A stretch of DNA of 64,000 nt from Ancylostoma caninum (Eukaryota; Nematoda; Chromadorea; Rhabditida; Ancylostomatidae), in assembly GCA_037903475.1 (NCBI GenBank), contig JBAJFG010000334.1, positions 206,572-270,571 of the forward strand. The letters are read 5' to 3'. A program made the position numbers and the translations under genes. Positions 60,381 to 64,000 of this stretch are shown one piece after another. The notes under the pieces were generated by a model, which was not told the DNA's origin, made no database searches, and saw only the letters and a list, made by a program, of their open reading frames with translations. The first letter of the stretch is position 1, and each line of letters starts with the position of its first letter.

Positions 60381-63300
60381 ACGTGGCGCATCCCCAGGTG
60401 GCGGATAGGGGACTAATCGCGGACCAAACGCGACCTTGTGCCTGCCCTGAGACGCGGGTGGATTCAGGGGATGGACTCCCTGTCTCTGCAGTGTCGGAAC
60501 GATCTATACCTTCTGTCAGCGGGTGGGCATGTTCATGCATGCGTGCATGGGTGTGCTTGCATCTCTGCAGATTGTATCCTGCACATCTATCCGACCAAAA
60601 GCCCTGCATTCAAGTGACTGGGAGGTACAAGGGAGGCGGTTCGGAGTTGCCTCCAACAAATAAGCTCCATCGTCCACTCCCGGGAAGCCCGGCTAACTTC
60701 CCGGTGAAATCACACTCCAGCCTCCCACAGGGGAATAGAGCCCAGCAAGCTATCTCCTGTGGGCTTAAAATTTTCTTCAAGCTCGACACAACAATAATAG
60801 AGAGTGTTCCCCTGATCTCGGAAGAGTCACTGGTATGGCAGCGCCAGTGAAGACGAGATCCGAGGGGTTATGTAGGCTGCCTAAAACCAGAAGGACTATG
60901 ATGACGGTCTGTACCTTCAACGCACGCACGCTTGCATCGGAGGCTTCCATCGAGGATTTGATGATGCAGGCCAGGAAGATCAGGTACGACGTCATCGGAC
61001 TGACCGAGACGAGGAGACACCGGCCGCTGAACGCCACCGCGACACTGGAGAAGAACTGTTCCTTGGAACCTGCGACAGTAGAGGAGTTGGTGGAGTCGGT
61101 GTCCTCGTCAACGCGAACTTGGTCATGAACATCGATTCATTCGAACAGCTAACAACACGAATCGGACGTTTGCGGTTGAGAAGATGTGGATCAATACCGG
61201 CCTTGACAATCTTCGTCGCCTACGCTCCAACATCCAGCTACGACGAAGAGGAGATTGAGGTCTTCTATATGGACTTGGAGAAGTTCTACAGGGAAGACCA
61301 CACATTCTACAAGATCATCGTTGGCGACTTCAACGCCAAGATTGGTCCTAGGGGAACGCCTGAGGAACTTCACACCGGTACCCACGGCCTGCAGTGGAAA
61401 GAAGAGCGAGAGAGGCTGTCTGAGTTCATCATGACGACGAAGACCATCCATGGTAGCTCACAGTTTTAGAAGACGACCTCCCTACACTGGACGTGGGACT
61501 CACCCGGTGGAGAGTACCATAATGAAATTGACCACATCATCGTCAATCGAAGGTTCTGCCTGACCGACGTCGGTGTTGTACCGAAGTTCTACACCGGATC
61601 AGACCATCGCCTGCTTCGTGCAAGATTCTTCTTCTCACGCAAAGAAGAGAAGGCCGCGAAGTTTAAGAGGAGGAGTCCCAAACCCGTCATCAATTGGGAT
61701 CTTTTCACTTCGTTAGCCGGCTTTTGGGAAGATGCGGTTGTCGACAACCTTGACGAAGAGTACGATCGGCTTGTTCAGCATCTCCTCGACAGCAGAAGAA
61801 GCACCGAGGGTTCAAGAGTCACCAAGGGACAACTGTCTTGCGAGACCCTCGAGCTTGTACGCCAGCGTGGAGCCGCGAGAGCCGCAGGCAACTACCAGCT
61901 AAATTCCGAGCTCGCAAAACGGTGCAGAGAAGCGATAAAAGAAGACCTCAAGGACAGACGAGCAGCAGTGTTGGCCAAAGCCGCAGAGGCAGGGAAAAGC
62001 ATCCGTAGTGCCCGCCGAGACTTCGCCTATCGCAAGACCAAGATGACCGCCCTCCGGCGCCCAAACGGAACAATTTCTTCATCAAGACGGGTGATGGAGA
62101 AGGTCATCTACGACTTCTACTCGGATCTCTTCAATAGCCACGTCCACCTCCTTCAATGTCATCTCAGGGAGGATGGGTATGTTGTCCCATCGGTTCTCCC
62201 TTCCGAAGTCCGACATGCCATCAACTATCGGTGAAGAATCGTACAGCACCGGGCCCCGACAGGATTCGACCGGAACATCTGAAAAACCTACCGCCAGTTC
62301 TCTCCACCACCTTGGCTAGGCTTTTCACGCGGTACCTGTCGGAATGCAAGGTACCGAACCAATGGAAGACCAGCAGGACCGTGCTGCTGTACAAGAAGGG
62401 AGACCCACAGGACATCGGCAATTATCGCCCCATCTGCCTCTGTCAGTCATCTACAAGCTTTTCACGCGAGTGATCCTCATAGGATAGAAAGGACGCTAGA
62501 CGAGGGACAGCCGCGCGAGGCAAGCAGGGTTTCAAAAGGATTCAAGTACGATCGACGTTTAAAGGGTAATTTATACTAGCTGCGTGCGTCAGTCGCGCAT
62601 CAGTCGCACGCATCCATTTGCAAGGGGATTTCCATGAAGACCGGTCATCATGACATGTGCATCCTCAATGAAAAGAAAGCGCGGCCGCCGCGAGGCCAAA
62701 ACGCTTGCGTCTGGGCTGCGACTGCGATGCGACTGTGATGCGACTGGGCCCTATTCTTCATCATATAGACGCACGCGCGTCAGTCGCACGCATCCAGTAT
62801 AAATTGCCCTATACACACCGTCACTAGACTCATCGAAGTGTCGCGAGAGTATAAGATACCCCTCTGTCTCACGTTCATCGATTTGAAGAAAGCCTTCGAC
62901 TCTGTTGAGACGGAAGCGGTGTTGGAAGCCCTGGGCAACCAGGGCATACCTACTCAATACATCAAGGTATTTCGTGAGCTCTACAGCAACTTCACGACCA
63001 GGATTTTTCCATTCTACGACGACATCCCCATCGACGTCAAGAGAGGGGTTCGGCAAGGCGATACCGTGTCGCCAAAACTATTCAGCGCCACTCTCGAGGA
63101 CGTCATGCGGAAACTGGAATGGGATAGCATGGGAGTGCAAGTTGATAGCCGGCGATTTAGTCACCTTCGCTTCGCTGACGACATCGTTCTTATAACACCA
63201 ACCATCAGCGAAGCGGAGCAGGTGCTGGCCGACTTCGAAGACGCGTGTGGAAATATTGGTCTCCAGCTGAATCTGACGAAGACGATGTTCATGAAGAACG

Positions 63301-64000
63301 GTTGGGTCCCGGATGCCCCATTCTCGCTCAACGGAACGACCATATCCGAATGCTCCAGCTACGTATACCTAGGTCGGGAAGTCAACATGATGAACGACCT
63401 CGCTCCAGAGCTGGGCAGGAGGAAACGAGCGGCTTGGGGAGCCTACAAGAGCATCGAGGACGTAGTGAAGAAGACGAAGAACGCCAGGCTCCGTGCCCAC
63501 CTCTTCAACACAACCGTTCTCCCTGCTTTGACCTACGCATCAGAAACCTGGGCGTTGCGCAAGCACAATGAGGATGCGGTTAGCGTCGTCGAACGCTCCA
63601 TCGAGAGGGTGATGCTAGGAATAACCCGCCTCACGCAAGTGAGGGCTGGAATACGGAGCTCCACCCTTCGTCAACAATCGAAGATCAGGGACGCTGCCGC
63701 TTACGCCAAGTTGAGTAAGATTAGGTGGGCCGGACACGTGATGCGTTTTAACGATAACCGTTGGACAAGAGCCGTCAGCGACTGGACTCCACGGGACGTT
63801 AAGCGCACGACAGGAAGACCACCGACCCGATGTCAGACTTCTTCACGAAGTCCTTCAAGGATAGATACGATGCTCTCCGTGTCCCCCGAACGGACAGAAT
63901 CCACTGGATAACTCTGGCTCGCGAAAGGGACAAATGGAAGGATTGCTGGCGCCCGCTCGGTATACCCGAAGATCAACGGGAGTCAAGGTGATCAAGGTGA
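60380..64000 (+). mobile_element. RTE-type non-LTR retrotransposon, frameshifted, 3' end present
   Basis: The coding part runs from about 60835 to 63990. The endonuclease domain shows CTFNARTL, GLTETRR, FVAYAPTS, VGDFNAKIG and GSDHRLL, the APE-type catalytic order. The reverse transcriptase shows NRTAPGPDRIRPEHL, TVLLYKKGD, LCLTFIDLKKAFDSV, GVRQGD and FADDIVL. A zinc-finger-free C-terminal part with KIRWAGHVMRFNDNRWTRAV follows. Frame is lost near 61045, 62220, 62440 and 63826. A TAG interrupts the endonuclease at 61467, and a MITE lies at 62563-62810. The element ends in TCAAGGTGA repeats at the right edge, as RTE 3' ends do. The 5' boundary is not defined and may be as far left as 60190. 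It cannot be active. Confidence 0.93.
62563..62810. mobile_element. 248-bp MITE inserted in the RTE
   Basis: The ends AGGGTAATTTATACT and (reversed) AGGGCAATTTATACT are near-perfect inverted repeats continuing into TGCGTGCG. The interior has GCGACTG/CAGTCGC words in both orientations. RTE coding sequence resumes directly after 62811 (CACCGTCACTAGACTC), so the element interrupts a formerly continuous reading frame. The target duplication is not clear. Confidence 0.85.

Noticed and set aside
1..64000. CRISPR arrays, bacterial operons, rRNA genes
   Set aside because: None present. The window is eukaryotic; the regular arrays are minisatellites without spacers.

Overview
The window looks like nuclear DNA of a clade V (strongylid, hookworm-like) nematode. 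Genes are split into many short exons with GT-AG introns. Two gene starts lie directly behind a TTTCAG or GTTCAG acceptor, as in trans-spliced messages. The intergenic DNA is packed with RTE-type LINE, mariner-like and MITE sequence. The genus assignment is inference. Most exons below were joined by hand from splice signals, reading phase and protein family patterns.

Layout. 1-15.8 kb, minus strand: 38 phase-consistent exons of a divergent filamin, whose C-terminus runs off the left edge. Its right-hand half encodes about 600 residues of Ser/Pro/Arg-rich disordered protein. Its left-hand half encodes about eight Ig-like filamin repeats, interrupted by a Lys/Glu-rich linker. 15.8-28.8 kb: poor in genes. 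It holds the last three exons of an ADP/ATP carrier (19.6-20.5 kb), an orphan membrane-protein exon (25.3 kb), a tRNA-like repeat pair and several foldback repeats. 28.8-30.8 kb: an F-box gene. 31.3-33.7 kb: a dead mariner-type element with clear TIRs, and a separate mariner transposase helix-turn-helix remnant. 36.3-40.8 kb: a complete 11-exon, 337-residue mARC-type MOSC protein. 43.0-48.5 kb: a tandem paralogue of it that has lost the two exons carrying the Mo-ligand cysteine, with a transposon sitting in the gap. 49.6-50.0 kb: the 3' end of an unrecognised gene. 55.9-56.3 kb: the first two exons of a bestrophin. 57.3-59.3 kb: microsatellite and two GC-rich minisatellites. 60.4-64.0 kb: a 3'-complete but frameshifted RTE retrotransposon with a MITE inserted in it.

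The host genes do not form an operon or a pathway: actin crosslinking (filamin), mitochondrial nucleotide exchange (ADP/ATP carrier), amidoxime reduction (mARC), ubiquitin ligase adaptor (F-box) and anion channel (bestrophin). Gene decay is the common theme: three of the six recognisable gene models are truncated or broken inside the window, mostly next to repeats. No convincing new multi-gene system was found. The most notable items are the filamin architecture, the broken mARC duplicate, the nested MITE-in-RTE and a pair of related minisatellites in opposite orientation.
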